The position numbers and the translations under genes were made by a program. Shown piece by piece: positions 10,494 through 21,512 of a stretch of DNA of 64,000 nt; position 1 is the first letter of the stretch; each line of letters begins with the position of its first letter. The notes under the pieces were generated by a model, which was not told the DNA's origin, did no database searches, and saw nothing but the letters and a program-made list of their open reading frames with translations. The stretch is from Inia geoffrensis (Eukaryota > Chordata > Mammalia > Artiodactyla > Iniidae), in assembly GCA_036417435.1 (NCBI GenBank), contig CM070919.1, positions 33,906,318-33,970,317 of the forward strand. Reading direction: 5' to 3'.

Positions 10494-10589
10494 CCTTCAC
10501 ATTTTCTTCTAAGCTGTAGGATCCATTGCACCTCTCTTCAAATATGGAGTTGCCTGAAACAACACACTGTGGAAGTGATATTATTGTCA

Positions 10590-10930
10590 GTTCTCTTTCC
10601 AAAATTTAAAAGAACTGGTAGTTTCTGTCTTGTTATCGCATGGTGCTCAGCCACCATGTAAGATGCCTGACCATCCTGCTGAAGAGTTTATGTGAAGAGG
10701 CTCAGATAAATCCAGCTACCCCATTATCCACAAAAGGGGTCAACATACAAGACATGCTATCTCAGATCTTGCAGACCATCAAGAAAATGCCAGGTGACCC
10801 CTGTCAGCACCACTTGAAGCAGAAGATTCACTCAGCTGAGCCCAATCAAAATTGCTGATACATGATTTCACAAGCTATACAATGGTTGTTATTTTAGTAT
10901 ACTAAATTTGGGGTGGTTTATTAGGAAGTG
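10590..10930 (+). mobile_element. MLT1-like LTR remnant, sense
   Basis: It shows 'cagctgagcccaatcaa', then 'caatggttgttattttag', then 'aaatttggggtggtttattagg', in the order of an MLT1-type LTR 3' end (cagctgagcccagtcaa, aaatggttgttgttttaagcc, agttttggggtggtttgttac). The 72-codon open frame at 10640-10858 lies wholly inside it and is not a gene. Confidence 0.65.
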
Positions 10931-11519
10931 TTGGGTAATAGGAGCCATATCCCTTTAGTCTAGCCCATTGGGCTGCCTCATTACAGCCTGGGGAGGGTGG
11001 AAGTCTAGGCTCCGCAGGGCTGCAGGCTCTGGTTTGGGTGGGGACTCAGCTGTCTTTGCAGTGTTTATCTGGAGTAATGCAGTTATTGCATAAGTTTTCT
11101 GTCTACCTAGGAAGTCCCTTTCCTAGTCCTTTATCTAGAGAGAAGCTGACTTTTGTTGGGTCTTTATTTTTTCTATGCTCATTGGTATTTCTGGTTTGCT
11201 GGCTTTGCCTCCAAATCTGGGATGTATGAAAAAAAATGAAACCCAGAGAATTGACCATGCCATTTATTGGGTCCCAAAGATCTGGCTCACCACCTTTCAG
11301 GGTTGTCATCTTCCCTCCACTTTTCAGAGTCCTCTTGTGGCTGTTTTATATATAAACACACAGAGCTTTTACTTATACTTAATGAGAGGAAAAGGGAAAA
11401 TTATGCCTACTCCATCTTCCCAGGAGTGGTGATCTGCAGTGACCTTTCAACTCATGTATTAAATGATTATATCTATATACGTATATATTTAAATGTTTAA
11501 ATTATCAGATGTAAGAGTA
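10931..11519. other. Unassigned sequence
   Basis: No repeat recognised. Short overlapping frames on both strands lack coding character. Confidence 0.35.
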
Positions 11520-12369
11520 CCTTGTTTTCTCTGTTTTCATTTCTGGTTTGCCTTTTATAGCTTTCATACTACTGCAATATTTTAAATTACATTTTAATTT
11601 ATTTTCTTAGTATATTTTTGTGTATTTTTAGTTCTCTGTTTAAAATACACACATGTAACTTTCCACAGTGTTTTTATAATTAAGATTTTCTCAAATAAGA
11701 TTTTTTTCAGTAGCTGCATCACACCTATATATATTGAAAATGGCACCAGACTCTATTACCATTTTTGCTTTTGAAAACAGTCTATTATATCTACACAGAT
11801 TTTACAATTTCCACTGGACTTCTCTGACTCTAAAGTTCTATATTTCCCTGTGGTATAATTTCCTTTGGCCCAAACAACTTCTTTTAGCATTTCTTCTAGA
11901 GCAGTTCTTCTAATGATGAATTCTTAGTTTTCTTTCATCTTAGAATGTCTTTATTTTGCCCTCATTCCTAAATGATATTTATGCTTATTACAGAATTATG
12001 AGCAAGCAGCTTTTTTTGGCTCAGCATTTTACAAATGCTCTACTTGTCTTCTGACCTCCATGGTTTCTGTGGAGAAATTCTCAGTGACTAATATCATTGC
12101 TCCCTTATATCTAATATGTCATTTTTCTCTCTTTTCAAGATTGTCTTATTTATGTTTGGATTTTAGTCATTTGATTACGATGGGTCTGGGCATTTAAAAA
12201 AAAATTGATCCTGTTTGGGTTTTGAGTGTTTCTTGATTTTTAAAATGTATACCTTTTCATCAAGTACCTTTTCTGCAGCAATATCATTCTTCTTTCCTAA
12301 TGAGACCTCAGTCTCCACCTCCGACTGTATCTAGACTTCTTCACTGTATGTGCTCTGAATATCTCTGTA
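11520..12369 (-). mobile_element. Ancient L1M-type fragment, antisense
   Basis: Plus-strand text 'caacttcttttagcatttcttctagagcagttcttc' and 'gattacgatgggtctgggc' is the reverse complement of the L1M 5' region and ORF1. It is heavily diverged and its left part is only tentatively included. Confidence 0.6.
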
Positions 12370-12535
12370 TATCCTCTCCTTAAAAGTCATTGGATTTAGA
12401 ATCTACTCTAAACCTCTATAGCCTCTTCTTAATATAGTTATATCTGCAAAAGCCCTATTTCCAAATGAGGCCACACTTTGAGATTCTGGGTGGACATGAA
12501 TTTCGGGAGGGTGCTATTCAACTCACAACACCTTC
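12370..12535 (-). mobile_element. MLT1-like LTR fragment, antisense
   Basis: 'atatctgcaaaagccctatttccaaatgaggccacac' and 'gggtggacatgaatttcggg' are the reverse complement of the 5' half of the same LTR class seen at 4752. Confidence 0.6.
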
Positions 12536-12859
12536 TCAATCTCCTTCATCTTTAACACACCCCAATACTTTCCAGTCCCAGGAGAGGGAGAGAGAAAGAG
12601 GAGAGTTTCTTCTGGTTGTGCTCATTAGCAGTTCTGATATTTGGACTGCTGGGAGACTTAGAGATAGAGAAGGGAAATAAACTAGAAAACTCTCTACTGT
12701 ATTGTTTCTTTTTTAGTTTTTATTACCCTTCCCAGTTCTGCCTATAATTATTTTCTGTAGATTCATAAAGTAGTTGTTTTACATTTTCTGTCCAGGGTTT
12801 TTAGGTATAATTAATGGGAGACATAGCATGGTGTATGTTTATTTTACCTTAATTGGAAC

Positions 12860-13308
12860 CAGAAGCCCCCTGTCCATTGACATTTGAAGTAAATATTTAT
12901 ATGGTTAAATTTAGACCTATCATTTTATTATTTGTTTTCTCTGTCCTTTTTACTTTCATTATGTTCTTCTCCTTTTCCTGCCTTCTTTATATTTGTTTGA
13001 ATGTTTTTATAAACTATTTAATTGATATGTTTTTTCAGTTCTCATTAATCTTTATGGTTCCTCTATAGATTATAATAGACATACCTAAACTTTCACTTCC
13101 TGATTAGATTTAGAATTAATGCCACTTCAGGTAAAATTTAGAAGCCTTGCAACTATGTAGATACCATCAAACTCTCATGACCAGTTTGTCATAGTTGTCA
13201 TAATTATATGTGTAAATTTATATGTATTGTATATAAATGTATGTATATTACTACTAGAAAATACTACCATTTTTACTTTCAAAATTATCTTTTGAAGAAC
13301 TTGTTTAG
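12860..13308 (-). mobile_element. Ancient L1M fragment, antisense, first part
   Basis: 'cattgacatttgaagtaaatatttatatggttaaattta' and 'tttgttttctctgtcc' are the reverse complement of the ORF1-ORF2 junction region of L1M elements. The element continues at 14168 after the deleted L1 insertion. Confidence 0.65.
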
Positions 13309-14153
13309 GAGGAGCTTCAAGATGGTGGAAGGGTAAGACGTGGAGATAACCTTCCTCCCCACAGATACATCAGAAATACATCTACATGTGGAACAACTCC
13401 TACAGAACACCTACTGAACGCTGGCAGACGACCTCAGACCTCCCAAAAGGCAAGAAACTCCCCACGTACCTGGGTAGGGCAAAAGAAAAAAGAAAAAAGA
13501 GAGACAAAGAATAGGGACAGGACCTGCACCAGTGGGAGGGAGCTATGAAGGAGGAAAGGTTTCCACACACTAGAATATGTGGCACATATATACAATGGAA
13601 TATTACTCAGCCATAAAAAGAAATGAAATTGAGTTATTTGTAGTGAGGTGGTTGGACCTAGAGTCTATCATACAGAGTGAAGTAAGTCAGAGAAAAACAA
13701 ATACCATATGCTAATACATACATATGGAATTTAAAAAAAAAAAAAGGTCATGAAGAACCTAGGGTCAAGATGGGAATAAAGACACAGACCTACTAGAGAA
13801 TGGACTTGAGGATACGGGGAGGGGGAAGGGTAAGCTGGGACAAAGTGAGAGTGGCATGTACATATATACACTATCAAATGTAAAATAAAAAGCTAGTGGG
13901 AAGCAGCTGCATAGCACAGGGAGATCAGCTCGGTGCTTTGTGACAACCTAGAGGGGTGGGATAGGGAGGGTGGGAGGGAGGGAGATGCAAGAGGGAAGAG
14001 ATATGGGGACATATGTATGTGTATAACTGATTCACTTTGTTATAAAGTAGAAACTAACACACTATTGTAAACCAATTATACTCTAATAAAGAAGTTTAAA
14101 AAATTAATTAAAAATAAAAACAGTGAAGTTAAAACACACACACACACACACAA
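13309..14153 (+). mobile_element. Internally deleted L1 with both ends preserved
   Basis: It starts with the true L1 5' end (GAGGAGCTTCAAGATGGTGG; compare the minus-strand 5' ends at 23448 and 36795) and runs about 270 bp into the 5' UTR. At about 13577 it jumps straight to the last ~50 codons of ORF2, followed by the full 3' UTR and an A-rich/(CA)n tail. About 6.4 kb of L1 is missing. TSDs flank it: aagaacttgtttag (13295-13308) and aagaacttgctcag (14154-14167), 2 mismatches. Both ends and the TSDs show that the short form inserted in one event or was deleted afterwards. Confidence 0.9.
14133..14152. repeat. (CA)n microsatellite in an L1 tail
   Basis: About ten CA units at the end of the A-rich tail of the deleted L1. 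Confidence 0.9.
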
Positions 14154-14167
14154 AAGAACTTGCTCAG

Positions 14168-15540
14168 ACAGTAACCATTTCTGTTACTATTCCTTCATTT
14201 CTGAAGATCCAAATTTCTCTCTCCCTTTAGCCTGAAGATATTTCTTTAGCATTCTTTTAGGGCAGGCCGTCTGGCAATAAATTTTCCTAGTTTTCTTTAA
14301 TTTATAATATGTTTATATTACCTTTATTCCTGAAATGTAATTTTGCTGAATATAGAAATCAAGGCTGACAATTCTCTTCTTTTAGCACTTTAAAGGTTTT
14401 TTTCCACTATCAGATGGCCTCCTTGGTTTTGGTGAGACATTTGCCGGTCATTTTATAGTTTTCCTCTTGTACATAAAGTGCTATTTTCCTCTATCTGCCT
14501 TCAAGTTTTCTTCTGCTTATCTTTGGTTTTTAGAAGTTTGATTATGATGGGTCTTGGCTGGTTTTCTTCAAGTTCATCCTGTCTGGTGTTTGAAATTTTT
14601 GTATCTGTAAATTTATATTTTTTCCAAATTTCAGAATTTTTGTCAAATATTTTTCTGTTCTATCTCTCTTACCCCTCCTTCTAGTACTTTGATGACTTTA
14701 TGTCACATCTCCTGTTATTGTCCCACAGATCCCTGAGGTTCTATTTACTTTTTGTTTTAAATTTTTTCTCTAATCTTCAAATATACTAGATCACCCCCTC
14801 TCATCCCCATTCTGCCACTGAGCCCACCCAATGATTTTACTCTTCAGTTATTTCTTTTTCTGTTCTAAAATTTTTTCTTTTTATATTTTTTATTTCTGTG
14901 CTGAGAACTGTCTTTCCACTTCAGGTACTTCTGTCTTTTCCTTATGGAGCATAATAACAATAGATAATAGTCCTTGCCTGATAATTTCAACATCCAGGTC
15001 AGTTTGATCTCAGCATCTGATGATTCTTCACTTCCCTTGAAACTTGGTCAGATTGTCCTGGTTCTTTGTGAGATGAGTAATTTTAGATTGTATCAGTGAA
15101 ATTTTGAATATTATGTTTAGATTATGGATCCTTTATCCTCTAGAGAATATTTTTAAATTTTTGCAGGTAATCAACCCAGGTGGTTTCAGACCATAAGGCT
15201 GGTCTTGGCTTCATTAAATGCCTTTCTAACCTCAGTTCTTCAGAGTCTTTGCAATGTTGCATTGGGCATACTGCAGCTATGTAGAGGTCATAGGTGAGGC
15301 TGAGATCACTGTAGATTCATCTATGTAATCCCCTTTGCTAGCTGTCTTGACACTCTCTTTGACCCACACACTTCTCTTTCCCCAGTTGCACTGGTTTTTA
15401 CTGTGTTTTGCCTCACACTTTACTGCTACATTTTGCAACTGTGTTACTGGATTCTGTCTTTGGGGCAAAGCATAAGAGAAAAGAGAACACAGCAACAACA
15501 AAAAAGAGGAAACAACCCTTTGTGACATAATCTACCTGCT
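14168..15540 (-). mobile_element. Ancient L1M fragment, antisense, second part
   Basis: It resumes the L1M broken at 13308: 'cagtaaccatttctgttactattccttcatttctg', 'tttaggatttagcattcttttagggcagg'-like text and 'gaagtttgattatgatgggtcttggc'. Further on, 'aacatccaggtcagtttgatctcagcatctgatgattc' corresponds to the 5' part of old L1s. Together with 12860-13308 it is one antisense L1M. The right edge is uncertain. Confidence 0.65.
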
Positions 15541-16360
15541 CTTACCTGTTTTTTCAGTCTCCTCAGATACTGCTTTTTTTGCATTTATTTTGTTTTAGTT
15601 GTAATCAGCAGGAAAGATAGTCCATAATGGATATACCCTGTCATGTTGGAAGCAGAAAACCCCAATATAGGAATTTTAATTTCTGACAAATCAGATAGTT
15701 CTGAAGATTTTATTTTTTATGTTCCAGTGAAGATATTTTTACAAAATAAAATCAGTCATACTTAGTGGAAAATGCAAGACTAAGGAACTAAATCTAATAA
15801 ATATTAAAAGTATCCATTCCAGAGAGAAATGTTTCTAGGTATATTGCAGTGAAAGTTTGCTTTAATCACCAATGCATTATTATCTGAAAAATTATCTTCA
15901 ACATAGAAATTTTAAAAAGATGCTACTTTAGAGATATATATCTCATCCTATTTGATCATGATAATGATGAAAAAATCAGTCATATTGATGAAAATTTATA
16001 AAACCTTGGGTCAGGAAGATATTAAACAAAACCACAAATTTATACATTTATGTCCTTTGCTAGCACACACAAATCATTACAATTCTGAGCCTTTTGCTAA
16101 CAAGGGCTAATACCATCCTTCTTTAGATTCCACATGTACATAAAAGTTAAATATATGTTCTCATCATCCTTTGCTTATCCAAACAGAAATAGCTGCAGAA
16201 TGTAGTAAAGGCTTTATTATGAAAACTGAGCATACCCTCCAAACAGATTAAAAGAACATATCCATTATTACTACTGATGTTACCAAGCATATTAAATGTT
16301 GTTTTACCTGCTACAAATAATTGAACTTGTATAACCACTGTACGTGCAAATACTGAGAAT
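15541..16360. other. Unassigned AT-rich sequence
   Basis: No gene or confident repeat seen. Confidence 0.4.
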
Positions 16361-16754
16361 TAGACACCCACTGATTATTTTTTGTTAAATTTTTTTCTAA
16401 CATCTTTATTGCAGTATAGTTGCTTTACAATGGTGTGTTAGTTTCTGCTTTATAACAAAGTGAATCACCTATATGTGTACATATATCCCCATATCGCCTC
16501 CCTTTTGCACCTCCCTCCCATACTCCCTATTGCACCCCTCTAGGTGGTCACAAAGCACCGAGCTGATCTCCCTGTGCTATGTGGCCGCTTCCCACTAGCT
16601 ATCTGTTTTACATTTGGTAGTGTGTATATGTCCATGCCACTCTCTCACTTCATCCCAGCTTACCCTTCCCCCTCTCTGTGTCCTCAGGTCCATTCTGTAT
16701 TTCTGTGTCTTTATTCCTGTCCTACCCCTGTGTTCATCAGAACTTTTTTTTTAA

Positions 16755-19700
16755 TTCTATATATATGTGCTAGCATATGGTGTTTGTTTTTCTCTTTCTG
16801 ACTTAACTTCATTCTGTATGACAAACTCTAGGTCCATCCACCTCACTACAAATAATTGAATTTCATTTCTTCTTATGGCTGAACAATATTCCATTGTATA
16901 TGTGCCACATCTTCTTTATCCATTCATCTGTCGATTGCCACTTAGGTTGCTTCCATGTCCCAGCTATTGTAAATAGTGCTGCAATGAACATTGTGGTACG
17001 TGACTCTTTTTGAATTATGGTATTCTCAGGGTATATGCCCAGTAGTGGGATTGCTGGGTTGTAAGGTAGTTCTATTTTTAGTTTTTTAAGGAACCTCCAT
17101 ACTGTTCTCTATAGTGGCTGTATCAACTTACATTCCCACGAACAATGCAAGAGGGTTTCCTTTTCTCCACACCCTCTCCAGCATTTATTGTTTGTAGATT
17201 TTTTGATGATGGCCATTCGACCGGTGTGAGGTGATGCCTTATTGCAGTTTTGATTTGCATTTCTCTAATGATTAGTGATGTTGAACATTATTTCATGTGT
17301 TTGTTGATTAGTGATGTTGAGCATTATTTCATGTATATCATCTTTGGAGAAATGTCTGTTTACGTCTTCTGCCCATTTTGGATTGGGTTGTTTGTTTTTT
17401 TGATATTGAGCTGCATGAGCTGCTTGTATATTTTGGAGATTAATCCTTTGTCAGTTGCTTCTTTTGCAAATATTTTCTCCCATTCTCTGAGTTGTCTTTT
17501 TGTCTTGTTTATGGTTTGCTGTGCGAAAGCATTTAAGTTTCATTAGGTTCCATTTGCTTATTTTTGGTTTTATTTCCATTTCTCTAGGAGGTGGGTCAAA
17601 AAGGATCTTGCTGTGATTCGTCATAGAGTGTTCTGCCTATGTTTTCCTCTAAGAGTTTGTCTGGAATTACATTTAGGTCTTTAAACCATTTTGAGTTTAT
17701 TTTTGTGTATGGTGTTAGGAAGTGTTCTAATTTCATTCTTTTACATGTAGCTGTCCAGTTTTCCCAGCACCACTTGTTGAAGAGTCTGTCTTTTCTCCAC
17801 TGTATATTCTTGCCTCCTTTATCAAAGATTTGGTGACCATATGTGTGTGGGTTTAACTCTGGGCTTTCTATCCTGTTCCATTGATCTATATTTCTATTTT
17901 TGTGCCAGTACCATACACTTTTCTTGCTCTAGCTTTGTAGTATAGTCGGAAGTCATGGAGCTTAATTCCTCCAGCTCCGTTTTTCTTTCTCAAGATTGCT
18001 TTGGCTCTTTGGGGTTTTTGTGTTTCCATACAAATTGTGAAAATTTTGTTCTACTTCTGTGAAAATGGCATTGGTAGCTTGATAGGTATTACATTGAATC
18101 TGTAGATTGCTTTGGGTAGTATACACTTTGACAATGTTGATTCTTCCAGTCCAGGAACATGGCATATCTCTCCATCTGTTTGTATCATCTTTAATTTCTT
18201 TCATCAGTGTTTTATAGTTTTCTGCATACAGGTCTTTTGTCTCCTTAGGTGGGTTTATTCCTAGGGATTTTATTCTTTTTGTTGCAGTGAAAAATGGGAG
18301 TGTTCCTGTAATTTCTCTTTCAGATTTTTCATCATTAGTGTATAGGATTGCAAGAGTTATCTGTGCGTTAATTTTGAATCCTGCTACTTTATCAGATTCA
18401 TTGATCAGCTCTAGTAGTTTTCTGGTAGCATCTTTAGGATTCTCTTATGTATAGTATCATGTCATCTGCAAACAGTGACAGCTTTACTTCTTTTTTTCCA
18501 ATTTGGATTCCTTTTATTTCCTTTTCTTCTCTGGTTGCTGTGGCTAAAACTTCCAAAAATATATTGAATAATAATGGTGAAAGTGGGCAACCTTGTCTTG
18601 TTCCTGATCTTACTGGAAATGTTATCAGTTTTTCACCATTGAGGACAATGTTGGCTGTGGGTTTGTCATATATGGCGTTTATTATTATGTTGAGGTAAGT
18701 TCCTTGATGCCTACTTTCTGGAGAGTTTTTATCATAAATGAATGTTGAATTTTGTAGAAAGAGTTTTCTGCATCTATTGAGATTATCATATGGTTTTTCT
18801 CCTTCATTTTGTTAATATGGTGTATCACATTGATTGATTTACATATATTGAAGAATCCTTGCATTCCTTAGATAAACCCCACTTGATCACGGTGCATGAT
18901 CCTTTTAATGTGCTGTTGGATTCTGTTTGGTAGTATTTTGTTGAGGATTTTTGCATCTATGTTCATCAGTGGTATCGGCCTGTAGTTTGCTTTCTTTGTG
19001 ACATCTTTGTCTGGTTTTGGTATCAGGGTGGTTGCCTCGTAGAAAGCTTTGGGAGTGTTCCTCCCGCTGCTATATTTTGGATGAGTTTGAGAAGGATAGG
19101 TTTTAGCTCTTCTCTGAACGCTTGAGGAATTTGCCTGTGAAGCCATCTGGTCCTATGCTTTTGTTTGTTGGAAGATTTTTAATCACAGTTTCAATTTCAG
19201 TGCTTGTGATTGGTCTGTTTTATATTTTCTATTTCTTCCTGGTTCAGTCATGGAAGGTTGTGCTTTTCTAATAATTTTCCCATTTCTTCTAGGTTGTCCA
19301 TTTTGTCGGCATACAGTTGCTTTTAGTAATCTCCCATGATCCTTTGTATTTGTGCAGTGTCAGTTGTTACTTCTCCTTTTTCATTTCTAATTCTGTTAAT
19401 TTGAATCTTCTTCCTTTTTTTCTTGATGAGTCTGGCTAATGGTTTATCAATTTTGTTTATCTTCTCAAAGAACCAGGTTTTAGTTTTATTGATCTTTGCT
19501 ATTGTTTTCTTTGTTTCTATTTCATTTATTTCTGCTCTGATCTTTTTGATTTCTTTCCTTCTGATAACTTTGGGTTTTTTTGGTTGTTGTTGTTCTTTCT
19601 CTAATTGCTTTAGGTGTAAGTTTAGGTTGCTTATTTCAGATGTTTCTTGTTTCTTGAGGTAGGATTGTGTTGCTATAAACTTCCCTCTTAGAGCTGCTTT

Positions 19701-20567
19701 TGCTGCATCCCATAGGTTTTGGGTCGTCGTGTTTTCATTGCCACTTGTTTCTAGGTATTTTTTTATTTCCTCTTTGATTTCTGCAGCGATCTCTTGGTTA
19801 TTTAGTAGTGTATTGTTTAACCTCCATGTGTTTATATTTTTTACGGTTTTTTTCCTGTAATTGATATCTAGTCTCATAGTGTTGTGGTCAGAAAAGGTAT
19901 CTGATACGATTTCCGTTTTCTTAAATTTACCAAGGCCTGATTTGTGACCCAAAATATGATCTATCCTGGAGAATGTTCCATGAGCACTTGAGAAGAAAGT
20001 ATATTCTGCTGTTTTTGGATGGAATGTCCTATAAATATCAATTAAGTCCATCTTGTTTAATGTATCATTTAAAGCTTGTGTTTCCTTATTTATTTTCATT
20101 TTGGATGATCTGTCTATTGGTGAAAGTGGGGTGTTAAAGTCTGCTACTATGAATGTGTTACTGTCGGTTTCCCCGTTTATGGCTGTTAGTATTTGCCTTG
20201 TGTATTGAGGTGCTCCTATGTTGTGTGCATAAATATTTACAATTATTATATCTTCTTCTTGGATCGATCCCTTGATCATTATGTAGTGTCCTTCTTTGTC
20301 TCTTCTACTAGTCTTTATTTTAAAGTCTATTTTGTCTGATACGAGAATTGCTACTCCAGATTTCTTTTGATTTCCATTTGCATGGAATATCTTTTTCCAT
20401 CCCCTTACTTTCAGTCTGTATGTGTCTCTAGGTCTGAAGTGGGTCTCTTGTAGACGGCATGTATATGGGTCTTGTTTTTGTATCCATTCATCCAGTCTAT
20501 GTCTTTTTGTTGGAGCATTACACCATTTGTATTAAGGTAGTATCTATATGTATGTTCCTATTGCCAT
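16755..20567 (-). pseudogene. L1 ORF2, decayed
   Basis: The largest open piece (19323-20279, 318 codons) covers most of the endonuclease domain. It keeps SDHN near its C-terminal end, but the GDFN motif reads ADFN. A stop at 19323 replaces the tyrosine of the conserved DYYKQLY motif. Further pieces lie at 18868-19146 and 17962-18204. Expected start codon at 20567. Confidence 0.93.
17270..17341. repeat. 36-bp tandem duplication inside L1 ORF2
   Basis: The unit gattagtgatgttgaRcatt starts at 17270 and again at 17306. The other L1 copies in the window have it once, so this is a private duplication. Being a multiple of 3, it keeps local frames open. Confidence 0.85.
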
Positions 20568-20625
20568 TATATTAATTGTTTTGGGTTTGTTACTGTGGGT
20601 CATTTCCTTCTCTTGTGTTTCCGGG

Positions 20626-21512
20626 CTAGAGACGTTCCTTTAGCATATATTGTAAAGCTGGTTTGGTGGTGCTGAATTCTCTTAGCTTTTGCTTGTCTGT
20701 AAAGGTTTTAATTTCTCCATTGAATCTGAATGAGATCCTTCTGGGCCAAGTAATCTTGGGTGTAGGTTTTTCCCTTTCATCACTTTGAATATGTCCTGCC
20801 ACTCCCTTCTGGCTTGCACAGTTTCTGATGAAAGATCAGCACGTATCCTTATGGGGATTCCCTTATATGTTATTTGTTGCTTTTCCCTTGTTGCTTTTGA
20901 TATTTTTTCATTTTATTTAATTTTTGATACTTTGATTAATATGTGTCTTGGTGTGTTTCTCCTTGGATTTATCCTGCATGGGACTGTCAGTGCTTCCTGG
21001 TCTTGATTGACTGTTTCCTTTCCGTGTTAGGGAAGTTTTCAACTATAATCTCTTCAAATATTTTCTCAGACCCTTTTTTTTCTCTTCTTCTTCTGGGATC
21101 CCTATAATTTGAATGTTGGTGCACGTCATGTTGTCCCAGAGGTGTCTGAGACTATCTTCAATTCTTTTTATTCTTTTTTTTTATTCTTCTCTGCAGTAGT
21201 TATTTCCACTATTTTATCTTCCAGGTCACTTATCCTTTCTTCTGCCTCAGTTATTCTGCTATGGATTCCATCTAGAGAATTTTTAATTTTTTTTTATTGT
21301 GTTGTTTATTGTTTGTTTGTTTTCAGTTCTTCTGGGTCCCTGTTAAAGGTTTCTTGTATTTTCTCCATTCTATTTCCAAGATTTTGTATCATCTTTACTG
21401 TTATTACTCTGTATTCTTTTTCAGGTAGAATGCCTAATTCCTCTTCATTTGTTGGGTCTGGTGGGTTTTTACCTTGCTCCTTCATCTGCTGCATATTTCT
21501 CTGTCTTCTCAT
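20626..21512 (-). pseudogene. L1 ORF1, decayed
   Basis: The start MRRQRNMQQMKEQ at 21512 aligns with the intact ORF1 at 34646. The frame stops at 21306 after about 69 codons, and no long frame continues. ORF1 normally encodes the RNA-binding trimer of the L1 particle. Confidence 0.9.

Noticed and set aside
10640..10858. 72-codon plus-strand open frame that looks protein-like
   Set aside because: It lies wholly inside an MLT1-like LTR remnant whose landmark phrases match in order.
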